Shown: piece after piece, positions 55,718 through 63,029 of the stretch
Position numbering within the stretch: the first letter of the stretch is position 1
How the letters are laid out: each line of letters opens with the position of its first letter
Assembly (NCBI GenBank): GCA_964458415.1
Contig: CAYWIT010000006.1
Location: 1 to 64,000 of the forward strand
Length of the DNA: 64,000 nt
From: CAYWIT01 sp964458415
Lineage (GTDB): Bacteria > Pseudomonadota > Alphaproteobacteria > Micavibrionales > UBA2020
Reading direction: 5' to 3'
The notes under the pieces: generated by a model
The model's input: only the letters and a program-made list of their open reading frames with translations
Told to the model about the DNA's origin: nothing
Databases searched by the model: none
Program-made: the position numbers and the translations under genes

Positions 55718-57076
55718 TTATTTCCTTTTATCCGTTTTTTTGGAAAGGAGATCAAGGATGTCTTGCGCGCGCAGCCAGCCGGGGGTGTTCTTCGCCAGTG
55801 CTTTCTGGGCGAGGGTGGCTTCGGTTTTCGCAAAATCGCGGTTGCTTTTTAACAGCGCCTCTTCTGCCAGATGCAGCCGCGAGAGCCCTTCCTCGCCTTT
55901 TTTGCCATAGGCCGTTGCCAGCAGGCGGTGTGTCTCCGGCTGACGCGGCTCCGATTCCAGAGAAAGCTGCAGAGCCCCGATCGCGAGATCAAGTTTCTTT
56001 TTATCCAGCTTTGCGCCATAACCGGCGGTTTCCAGCAAGGCATGGCCATAGGCGGCCTGTATCAGGCCGGATCCGTTGTATTGTTCGAGGGATCGGGCAT
56101 AGGCGGCGCAGGCTTCATCCAGCCGGCCGCTTTCAAACAGGATCTGTCCTTTCAGCTCCAGAAACCAGGGATTGGCCGGTTCCTCTGTCAAAAGGCCGGA
56201 GAGGATTTCCAGCGCTTTGCTGGTCTTGCCTTGCCGGTAATGGGCGATGGCCCGCGCATAGCGGGCCGGAAGACCTGTTTCTTTATTCTGCAGGGCGCGG
56301 ACGGGAAAAAGAAAGCCCAGCAGTTTTGCTTTCATCCGGGCGTGCATATCCTGCCATGCCGCAGGAAGTTCTGGTTGTGCCGGACCTGTTTCAACGGCAT
56401 GGCGCAGAAAATCTACGCGATCCTGCGTGAGCGGATGCGTGCGGATATACTGTGTTTGTTGTGATTCCGGCAGGAGTTCCTGCGATTCCAGCGTTTGCAT
56501 GAAACTGAGAAATCCGTCGAGCGGGAGACGCTGGTCTTTCAGAAAACGGACGCCCGCCTGATCGGCAGCGCTTTCCTGTGTGCGGCTGTGGCGCAGAATG
56601 CTGCGTTCAGCGAAAGATTGTCCCGCCGTGCCGATGGCAATGCCGGCATCGCTCGATTTGGTGCCGATGGCGACGGCGATGCCCAAGGCGCGCGCCAGCA
56701 TGACCTGCAATGAAAGATCATCAACGGCTTCCCGTGCGCGGAAAAGATGGCCGGAAGCGATATGGCCTGTCTCGTGGGCGATAACACCGATCAATTCCGC
56801 GGCGTTTTTTGTGCGGAGGATCAAGCCGGTATTGATGAAGATATTCTGCCCGCCGGCGACAAAGGCATTCAGGTCGTTATCTTCGACCAGAATAAAGCGG
56901 ACGTTGTCGGCAGAAAGCCCCGCGGCGTCGAAGATCGGCCGTGCCATGGTTTTCAGCGCCTGTTCGATTTCCTCATCGCGTGCGATTCGCAATCCGCCGT
57001 CTCCGGCAACGGCGGGAAAAACGGTCAGCAGCAAGAAAAGCATTCCTGCCGCCAGGGCCTGATAAAAGCTGTTCAT
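55718..57076 (-). CDS. M48-family periplasmic metalloprotease with TPRs
   Basis: A 452-residue BepA/YfgC-like protein: a signal peptide (cleavage near VAGDGG, residue 25), and an M48 domain with HETGH (H101, E102, H105) in IGVIAHETGHIASGHLFRA. Next comes the downstream Glu ligand near ESAADQAGVRFL, then a TPR-rich C-terminal half (residues about 265-440; for example YRQGKTSKALEILSGLLTEE). In Escherichia coli BepA works on assembly of outer-membrane LptD and BAM. The zinc site and TPRs are both intact here. The gene follows 57097 by 20 bp and may be co-transcribed. Confidence 0.93.
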   Translation of the reverse strand: MNSFYQALAAGMLFLLLTVFPAVAGDGGLRIARDEEIEQALKTMARPIFDAAGLSADNVRFILVEDNDLNAFVAGGQNIFINTGLILRTKNAAELIGVIAHETGHIASGHLFRAREAVDDLSLQVMLARALGIAVAIGTKSSDAGIAIGTAGQSFAERSILRHSRTQESAADQAGVRFLKDQRLPLDGFLSFMQTLESQELLPESQQTQYIRTHPLTQDRVDFLRHAVETGPAQPELPAAWQDMHARMKAKLLGFLFPVRALQNKETGLPARYARAIAHYRQGKTSKALEILSGLLTEEPANPWFLELKGQILFESGRLDEACAAYARSLEQYNGSGLIQAAYGHALLETAGYGAKLDKKKLDLAIGALQLSLESEPRQPETHRLLATAYGKKGEEGLSRLHLAEEALLKSNRDFAKTEATLAQKALAKNTPGWLRAQDILDLLSKKTDKRK

Positions 57077-57096
57077 GCGTGTAATATAATCTGATC

Positions 57097-57639
57097 CTAG
57101 TTCAGGTAAAGGCCCTGTGGCGTGTAGTGGCCGATGGACTTGCGGGTATGCCAGTCACGCAGATCAATCAGGCTGTAGTTATTGCCGAAAACATTGGTGT
57201 AATCCGCCATCAGTTTCAGGCAGCGGCGCTGGTCGAGCGCGGAAAGCTTGTAAAAGCGGGGGCCGACCTCGAGGACAGGCGTCCATATGGCGCCGGAAGT
57301 GCCTTCACGCAGGTATTGACGGGCAAAGATGCCGGCCGCGAAGAACTGGTTGACGGCGATTTCCGGCGTCCATTGCGCCTTGTTCCATTGGGTCGTGTCC
57401 CAATCCTGCCCTTGCCATTGTGCGGAATGATCGTTTTGTGCGTCGTGGTTGGAAGTCAGCGGGAGAAATTCGTAATGTTCTGGACGGTCAAAAAGCCATT
57501 GCGGATAAAGAACGGTGCCAGAGGGAGTCCGGTTGCTTGTCCGGGATTCTTCATCCCAGGCCTGTGCCGGAGCGGGCGGTGCCAGCAGGGTCGTGGCGGT
57601 CAGGATAAACAGAAAGGTCAGTGCGGCGGTTTTTTGCAT
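57097..57639 (-). CDS. Secreted hypothetical protein
   Basis: A 180-residue protein with a signal peptide (MQKTAALTFLFILTATTLLA, cleavage near PAQA, residue about 26). The rest is aromatic-rich, with Trp and Asn clusters (QWQGQDWDTTQWNKAQW), and a helix with LDQRRCLKLMADYTNVFG. No family recognised. ATG at 57639 has GGAG upstream. It is divergent from the flagellar-rod-like gene and followed by the M48 protease gene, suggesting an envelope role. Confidence 0.78.
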   Translation of the reverse strand: MQKTAALTFLFILTATTLLAPPAPAQAWDEESRTSNRTPSGTVLYPQWLFDRPEHYEFLPLTSNHDAQNDHSAQWQGQDWDTTQWNKAQWTPEIAVNQFFAAGIFARQYLREGTSGAIWTPVLEVGPRFYKLSALDQRRCLKLMADYTNVFGNNYSLIDLRDWHTRKSIGHYTPQGLYLN

Positions 57640-57762
57640 GGCGAAAAGCTCCTGAAACAATAAATTCTGATTGTGACTCTAGCGCAATTTAATTTATGAA
57701 TCAAAAGCATAACTTCTTTTTAATCGTTTTATGGCATAATGAAAGAGTGGAGGTGTGTTTCA

Positions 57763-58185
57763 ATGACGGATACTTTGTCGATTGCATTGTCAGGTTTGAA
57801 GGCGCAGGGCCAGAAATTGGCGGCGACAGCCAGCAATATCGCCAATGTTTCGACGACAGGTCGGATTCCCGATTCGCCGCGGGGCGCGGCAGGGGCGGGC
57901 GCTGTCGTTTACCGTCCTTTACAAACGACCTTTGTGGCCAATGTTATCGGGGATACGGGAGCAGGAGTCAGGGCGGAGGTGAGCGCACGGGAAAATGGTT
58001 ATTCCATCGTTTATGACCCTTCTTCTGCCTTTGCAGACAGCGAAGGATTGATGGCGGCTCCGAATATTGATTTGGTTGAAGAATCTGTTAACCTTACGGA
58101 AATTAAAATCGCCTATAAGGCCAATATTGCCGTTATCAAAACACAGGATGAAATGCTGGGCGAACTGTTGGATACTTTAACGTAA
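57763..58185 (+). CDS. Orphan flagellar rod-like protein (FlgC/FlgB type)
   Basis: A 140-residue protein with the flagellar basal-body rod N-terminal signature: DTLSIALSGLKAQGQKLAAT, then ASNIANVSTTG. The C-terminal helix VEESVNLTEIKIAYKANIAV corresponds to the rod C-terminal D0 helix of FlgC. Both ends match the axial-protein pattern. GGAGGTG before the ATG at 57763 sets the start. No other flagellar gene is in the window, so it is either a remnant or a stand-alone homologue with another role. The middle (YDPSSAFADSEGLMAAPNID) is like FlgC. Confidence 0.82.
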   Translation: MTDTLSIALSGLKAQGQKLAATASNIANVSTTGRIPDSPRGAAGAGAVVYRPLQTTFVANVIGDTGAGVRAEVSARENGYSIVYDPSSAFADSEGLMAAPNIDLVEESVNLTEIKIAYKANIAVIKTQDEMLGELLDTLT

Positions 58186-58214
58186 CCTTATTTCATATTT
58201 CTAGATAAACCCCC

Positions 58215-58242
58215 TTGACTCTTGTTCCGGAAAATTTATAGT
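58215..58242 (+). promoter_or_regulatory. Strong promoter of the gene at 58344
   Basis: TTGACT at 58215-58220, 16-bp spacer, TATAGT at 58237-58242. The leader of about 95 nt has a 7-bp stem GACGGGA (58283-58289) with TCCCGTC (58297-58303). Confidence 0.6.
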
Positions 58243-58343
58243 TTCCTCACTTACAGGAAATACGGTTCTTTGCAGGTGCAAAGACGGGAGAAAGCATCCC
58301 GTCGTCTTTCTACAACTGAATTTTTAAACATGGAGTAACGACA

Positions 58344-59177
58344 ATGGAACACCCGGGTTTTGATCTTTTGATGGACGCCTTCAAGAAATTCGCCGCCAAG
58401 CATGCTGATGCTGACCTTGTTGGCCGGGCTGTCCGCAGCGCCGCTACAGGCGCGCAGGCCTTTGTTGACAAAGGACTGGAAGAGTTTCCGAAAACCTTCA
58501 TCAAGGAACTGGCGGCCGACGTATACAGCACGATTTCCAGCCAGGAAGTTGCTGACGGAATCAGCGCTTCTGTTCGCGCTTTCGATGAAGAAAAAGTCCG
58601 CGACATGCTGAATATCGCGCTGGACCGCCTGAAAGATCATGATACAACGCTGACAATCGCCAAGCAGATCAAGGAAGCGCTGTCAAAAGCCTCGACGGAT
58701 GATCTTGAGAACCAAATTGACGCATTGATGGGCAGCCGCTCTCTTGGCGAGCGCATGATTTTCAAGGCGTTCTTTGAACAGGTGCGTCCGCATATCGATG
58801 AAATGCGCGATGCTTCCGAAGAGGAAATCGCTGAAAAAATCCGCGAGTTGGCTGATACGATTCCGACCGACGCGATTGCGGATCAGGTTGCTGCCTTTAC
58901 CCGCGAAGTGACGCCCGAGCGTGTGAGCAAGCAAGCACATGAAATGATTGGAAAAATGCCTTCACCGGCAGCGATTGCCGATATCGTTCATGGCATTGGC
59001 ACCGCCGCCAGCGATAAGCTTGCGCAGATTGCGGCTTCCGGTGATCCTTCCCTGGCTGCTTCCCTGCTGCAGGATTTCGGCACCACCGCGCAGGACATCG
59101 TCGAGCGTACGATTGCCAATGACAATCATGCAAAACGCACCTTCAAGAAAAAGGGCGGACAGGATTTCAAACTCTGA
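58344..59177 (+). CDS. All-helical hypothetical protein with good expression signals
   Basis: A 277-residue acidic protein, almost entirely helical (for example DLLMDAFKKFAAKHADADLV; EEIAEKIRELADTIPTDAIA), with no cysteines or recognised family and no signal peptide. Expression signals are strong: a near-consensus promoter, a structured leader, GGAG six to eight bases before the ATG, and a terminator soon after the stop. That suggests an abundant product. The Lys-rich end (KRTFKKKGGQDFKL) may bind nucleic acid or a partner. It stands alone in the transcript. Confidence 0.85.
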   Translation: MEHPGFDLLMDAFKKFAAKHADADLVGRAVRSAATGAQAFVDKGLEEFPKTFIKELAADVYSTISSQEVADGISASVRAFDEEKVRDMLNIALDRLKDHDTTLTIAKQIKEALSKASTDDLENQIDALMGSRSLGERMIFKAFFEQVRPHIDEMRDASEEEIAEKIRELADTIPTDAIADQVAAFTREVTPERVSKQAHEMIGKMPSPAAIADIVHGIGTAASDKLAQIAASGDPSLAASLLQDFGTTAQDIVERTIANDNHAKRTFKKKGGQDFKL

Positions 59178-59232
59178 TTCTGGTTTGAACATGTTTTCTT
59201 CTTTCCATTCCCTATTGGAAGAAGAGGTTGAG

Positions 59233-59264
59233 CGGGCGGAAATTGCACAGTTTCCGCCCGTTTT
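59233..59264 (+). terminator. Terminator of the gene at 58344
   Basis: Perfect 10-bp stem CGGGCGGAAA (59233-59242) with TTTCCGCCCG (59251-59260), 8-base loop, then TTTT. It is about 55 bp after the stop. Confidence 0.9.
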
Positions 59265-59318
59265 CATGTCTTGTCGGGGACTGTGGAAAAGCGGTTACAA
59301 ACGGTCTATAATAACCGC

Positions 59319-59822
59319 ATGAGGCCAAGAAAACTGATCGTTCGGGCGGATCTGCAAATAGCCGAGCTGTGGGAGGCAGGACAGCGTGTTGCCTCCTTTC
59401 CGGTGTCAACGGCAAAAAACGGAATGGGGTGCGGAGAGGGCAGCTTTTGCACACCGTCCGGAAAATTCCGGATCGTGCAAAAAATCGGTGACGGCTTGCC
59501 GCAAGGCGCGGTGCTGAAATCGCGCCAGCCGACAGGCGAGATCTGGACCGGCGGGCAAGGCGACGAGGATTTGATCCTGACGCGGATTCTCTGGCTGGAA
59601 GGAGCGGAGGCGCATAATAAAAATACCAAAGACCGTTATATCTATCTGCATGGTACCAATCAGGAGGCGCAGATCGGCACGCCTGTTTCCCATGGGTGCG
59701 TGCGCTTTCGCAATGAGGATATCGTCACGGTTTTTGATTTTTTGAGCGAGGGGGCGGAGGTGGAAATTATTTATCCCTCTTCCCCGCGGACGCCTGTTTT
59801 TAAATCTTCGCCTGACATCTGA
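59319..59822 (+). CDS. L,D-transpeptidase (YkuD family)
   Basis: A protein of about 167 residues that can make 3-3 crosslinks in peptidoglycan or attach proteins to it. The catalytic motif is HGTNQEAQIGTPVSHGCVRF with its Cys near residue 127 and the conserved Arg. The N-terminal strand part, LIVRADLQIAELWEAGQRVA, is typical. No signal peptide is seen in any of the candidate starts (TTG 59271, GTG 59283, ATG 59319), so export is unclear. The stop overlaps the convergent lipoprotein gene by 23 bp. Confidence 0.88.
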   Translation: MRPRKLIVRADLQIAELWEAGQRVASFPVSTAKNGMGCGEGSFCTPSGKFRIVQKIGDGLPQGAVLKSRQPTGEIWTGGQGDEDLILTRILWLEGAEAHNKNTKDRYIYLHGTNQEAQIGTPVSHGCVRFRNEDIVTVFDFLSEGAEVEIIYPSSPRTPVFKSSPDI

Positions 59823-60108
59823 AATCGGTAATTTCCCCATTTTCGGCAGAGGTGACCGTACAGCTTCTGATCGTGTCGGGGAATAGCTGCCGCCGTGTAA
59901 ATCCATCTGCATAATGACAGGTCATATAGGTTCTTTCATTCGCCGGAAAGGTCCAGTGCAGGCTGCCGTTTTTGGTTTCCGCCGTGCCGTTTGAAAAGCT
60001 GACTTTTATGATCCCGTCAAGCGGGCAGGCCGACATTCTGGTTTCCACGCTTTGTTGCAAGCACCCTGCCAGCAGCGGTAAAAAAATCAGGACAAGAAAT
60101 TGTTTCAT
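59800..60108 (-). CDS. Small lipoprotein of unknown function
   Basis: A 102-residue protein with a lipoprotein signal peptide: MKQFLVLIFLPLLAGCLQQS, lipobox LLAGC with Cys at residue 16. The mature part has about four more cysteines (SACPLDGI, MTCHYADG, RSCTVTSA, FRCQAKI), likely two disulfides. GGAG before the ATG at 60108, which follows the ABC ATPase stop by one base. So it is the last gene of the exporter operon and may be its accessory envelope part. Confidence 0.82.
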   Translation of the reverse strand: MKQFLVLIFLPLLAGCLQQSVETRMSACPLDGIIKVSFSNGTAETKNGSLHWTFPANERTYMTCHYADGFTRRQLFPDTIRSCTVTSAENGEITDFRCQAKI

Positions 60109-60109
60109 G

Positions 60110-60793
60110 TTATTGCTCCACAATTTTTCCGTCCACCATGACAATCCGGCGGTCGGCGGTATCGGCGAATTCAGTATTATGTGTCACAGTGACGACGGCG
60201 GCTTTTTCCGCAAGGGCGATCTCGCGGAAGATATCATTGACGCCTGCCGCGTTTTTGCTGTCCAGATTGCCCGTTGGTTCGTCGGCCAGTATCAGGCGAG
60301 GCTTATTGGCTAGCGCGCGGGCGATCGCCACGCGCTGGCGTTCGCCGCCGGACATCTGCCATGGTTTTTTATGTCCCGCCTTGGCCAGTCCCAGAGAGGC
60401 AAGAAGATGTTCTGCCCGTCTGGTCATCTCCGCTGCGCTCCAGACGCCGTTTTTCTGCATCGGCAAAAGGAGGTTATCCAGCGCCGAGAATTCCTGCAGT
60501 AAAAAGTGAAATTGGAAGACAAAGCCGATTTTTTCCAGCCGGGCCCTCTGGCGGCCCTCTTCACTGGCGGCGGTCATGTCTTCCCCGTCCAGAATAATCC
60601 GGCCGCTGGTTGGCTGGTCAAGAAGGCCCATCAGATAGAGCAGCGAGGATTTGCCGGAGCCGGAAGCGCCGGTGATAGCGATAAACTCTCCGGCCGCGAT
60701 ACGGCAGGAAACGTCATCCACCAGCGTGACAGGAATAATTTCCTTTGTCAGGATGCGGGTGACATGGTCAAGCACCAGTACGGAATCCGTCAT
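60110..60793 (-). CDS. ABC exporter ATPase (MacB/LolD-like)
   Basis: A 227-residue ABC ATPase: Walker A GASGSGKSS (residues about 40-48), Q-loop VFQFHFLLQEF, signature LSGGERQRVAIARAL (about 144-158), Walker B LILADEPTGNLD and the H-loop VTHN. The MacB/LolD group fits best, based on the VFQFHFLLQEFSALDNLLLP stretch. It is coupled to the permease by an ATGA overlap and powers it. Substrate unknown. Confidence 0.95.
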   Translation of the reverse strand: MTDSVLVLDHVTRILTKEIIPVTLVDDVSCRIAAGEFIAITGASGSGKSSLLYLMGLLDQPTSGRIILDGEDMTAASEEGRQRARLEKIGFVFQFHFLLQEFSALDNLLLPMQKNGVWSAAEMTRRAEHLLASLGLAKAGHKKPWQMSGGERQRVAIARALANKPRLILADEPTGNLDSKNAAGVNDIFREIALAEKAAVVTVTHNTEFADTADRRIVMVDGKIVEQ

Positions 60794-62037
60794 GACCCCG
60801 CTCCGCGAATAATATCGACCGGATCAAGAAGTGCCGCCTTGCGGGCGGGCAGATAAGATGAAATGGCGGCGGAAAGAACGGCCATACTGCCGCCGGCAAT
60901 ATAGAGCCAGAATGAGCGGAACATCGGGAAGCCGGTGAGCTTGATGGGAATTTGTCCGGCCAGATGCAGGCGGATAGAGGAAAGCCCCTCGATGATCAGG
61001 GCGCCCAGCGCCCAGCCAAGGATGGCGCCGGTCAGACCGATGATAATGCCCTGCGTAAAGAAAATCAGCACGATATCCCGCTCGGAGAAGCCCATCGATT
61101 TCAGGATGGCGATATCGCGGCTCTTTTCCCGTACGGTATTCGAGATGATATTGTAAATGCCGAATCCTGCGACAATCAGGATGGCGGCAACGGTTGAATA
61201 CATGATGGAATCCTGAATGACGAAAAGCTCGAAGATATTGGAAAAGGTTTCCTGCCAGCTTTCGGCCTTGTAGCGGTAGCGGCGTTCCAGCTCGAGCGCC
61301 AGTGCCGGTGCTGCGTCCACATCCGTCATGCGCAAATTGATCTGGTTAACGGTGTCTTCTTTTCCCTGCAGTATCTGTACTTTCTTCAGCAGGGCATAAC
61401 TGCGGGCGCCATCGACTTCGGTCACGCCGCTTTCAAAAATGCCGACGATCTTCATTTGGCGGATGTTGCCGACTGGGGAAACCGCATTGACGCGGTCACC
61501 GGTTTTAACGCCCAGCTTTTCGGCAAGCGTGCTGCCAAGGATAATGCCGTTGGCATTGGTCAGCAAGGATTCCAGCCGGCCTTCGGTCATATCATTGGCA
61601 AGATTGCTGGTATGTTTTTCAAACAAAGGGTCAATGCCGTTGATCACGGTGGAAACGTCTTTGCCGCCATAGCGTAAAAATGCCTGTCCGGTCAGGGACG
61701 GGGATACGCGCACGCCCTGCAAGGCTTGCAACTGGTCAATAATAATGCCGGCATTGCGAATACCGCGGGTTTCCGTTTTCGGTTTGATGCCATGAATCAA
61801 AACCAGATCATCCGGAAAGGATTTTTCAACGGGTTGCGGGGCGGCCATGCGGTATTCGTCTACGATTTTTACATGAGGCGCGGTGTTGATCAGACGGGCG
61901 ATAAAATAATCATGCATGCCTTGCATCATGCTGGCGATACCGATAAAGAAAGCGACGCCGAGCATGACGCCCGTCACCGAAATGGCGGCCTGTCTCTTGC
62001 GGTTGGTCATGTACTGGATGGCGATACGTAGAATCAT
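60790..62037 (-). CDS. ABC exporter permease (MacB/FtsX type)
   Basis: A 415-residue permease with an N-terminal membrane helix (residues about 16-38), a large periplasmic domain (about 40-280), then three helices near the end, as in MacB, LolE and DevC. The conserved FtsX-type strip is REKSRDIAILKSMGFSERDI before the third helix. It lies between the adaptor (ATGA overlap at 62034) and the ATPase (overlap at 60790). The adaptor-permease-ATPase set is like DevBCA or MacAB exporters of glycolipids, peptides or macrolides. Confidence 0.94.
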   Translation of the reverse strand: MILRIAIQYMTNRKRQAAISVTGVMLGVAFFIGIASMMQGMHDYFIARLINTAPHVKIVDEYRMAAPQPVEKSFPDDLVLIHGIKPKTETRGIRNAGIIIDQLQALQGVRVSPSLTGQAFLRYGGKDVSTVINGIDPLFEKHTSNLANDMTEGRLESLLTNANGIILGSTLAEKLGVKTGDRVNAVSPVGNIRQMKIVGIFESGVTEVDGARSYALLKKVQILQGKEDTVNQINLRMTDVDAAPALALELERRYRYKAESWQETFSNIFELFVIQDSIMYSTVAAILIVAGFGIYNIISNTVREKSRDIAILKSMGFSERDIVLIFFTQGIIIGLTGAILGWALGALIIEGLSSIRLHLAGQIPIKLTGFPMFRSFWLYIAGGSMAVLSAAISSYLPARKAALLDPVDIIRGAGS

Positions 62038-62999
62038 TTTGGATACAGGGCAAGAATGGAATCATCCGGCGCGAGTCCGGAAAGAACCTCGATTATTTCA
62101 CCATCGGTATAACCGGTTTTGACGACGGTTCTGGTTTCCTTGCCGTTTAAAATTTTCATGACGGCACCGCCCTCGACCGCCCCGGCAGGAACGGTGAGAA
62201 CATTATCGCGAATGTCCGTGATGATATTGACCTCGGCGGTCATGCCGATACGCAGCGGCTGGTCGTCCGGCAGGGAAATATAGACGCGGAAATTCTTGTT
62301 GACGGGGTCTCCCTTGGGCGTTATCGCTTTGACCGTGCCTTCAATGACGGTGCCGACGGCGGCATCCGAACTGACCAGCGTTTTTTGGCCTTTTTTAAGG
62401 CGAAGAATATCCTCTTCATCGACCTCGGCCTCAATCCGGAGGGGGGTGGTTTGTCCGACCCAGAAAACGCCTTGGCCGGCTGTTTTTGTTTCCCCCGGTT
62501 CGGCTTCCCGCCGCAGGACGATACCGTCCAGCGGTGAAGCGAGGGTCAGGCGCTCTATAATTTTTTTCTGGCTGTCGATCCGGGCCAGCGCTTCACGGTA
62601 ATCGGCTTCGGCCGCATCAAGTTTTGCACGGCTGGCAAAGCCCTGCGCGGCCAGCTTTTTATTGCGGTTGAGTTCGTTATCAATCTGTTGGAGGCGTGAT
62701 TCATATTCGGCAAGGCGCGCGCGCTCGACACTGTCGTCGGCCCGGGCGAGAACCTGCCCTTTGGTCACTTCCATTCTTTCGCTGGCCGGAATGTTTTCAA
62801 GCCGGATCGTCGTTTGCGGCGCGACTTCCGCCCAGACAACCGGTTCGATAACGCCGGTGGCATAGACGGCTTCCACAATACGGCGGAATGCGGGATGTAC
62901 GGTCTCTGGTGCGTTGTCATGGTTACGGAGAAAAGGAGCCAGCAGAACCAGCGCCGTCAGAGACGCCAGAAGAAAGGATATTTTAAAAAAAGTCTTCAG
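62034..62999 (-). CDS. Membrane-fusion adaptor of the ABC exporter (probable CTG start)
   Basis: Adaptor subunit (HlyD/MacA type) of the ABC exporter: membrane anchor, helical hairpin (RADDSVERARLAEYESRLQQ), lipoyl half-motifs and barrel domain (PSPLDGIVLRR-like strands; GMTAEVNIITDIRD). GTG at 62876 would start inside the first strand and cut off the anchor. Reading upstream the frame stays open to a TAA at 63018-63020 and encodes LKTFFKISFLLASLTALVLL, a clear membrane helix. No ATG, GTG or TTG is found in that part; CTG at 62999 with GGGG upstream is the best start. The 321-residue length then fits the family. Confidence 0.85.
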   Translation of the reverse strand: MKTFFKISFLLASLTALVLLAPFLRNHDNAPETVHPAFRRIVEAVYATGVIEPVVWAEVAPQTTIRLENIPASERMEVTKGQVLARADDSVERARLAEYESRLQQIDNELNRNKKLAAQGFASRAKLDAAEADYREALARIDSQKKIIERLTLASPLDGIVLRREAEPGETKTAGQGVFWVGQTTPLRIEAEVDEEDILRLKKGQKTLVSSDAAVGTVIEGTVKAITPKGDPVNKNFRVYISLPDDQPLRIGMTAEVNIITDIRDNVLTVPAGAVEGGAVMKILNGKETRTVVKTGYTDGEIIEVLSGLAPDDSILALYPK

Positions 63000-63029
63000 T
63001 TGATCCCCGCTTTCCCGTTACCTGCCATT

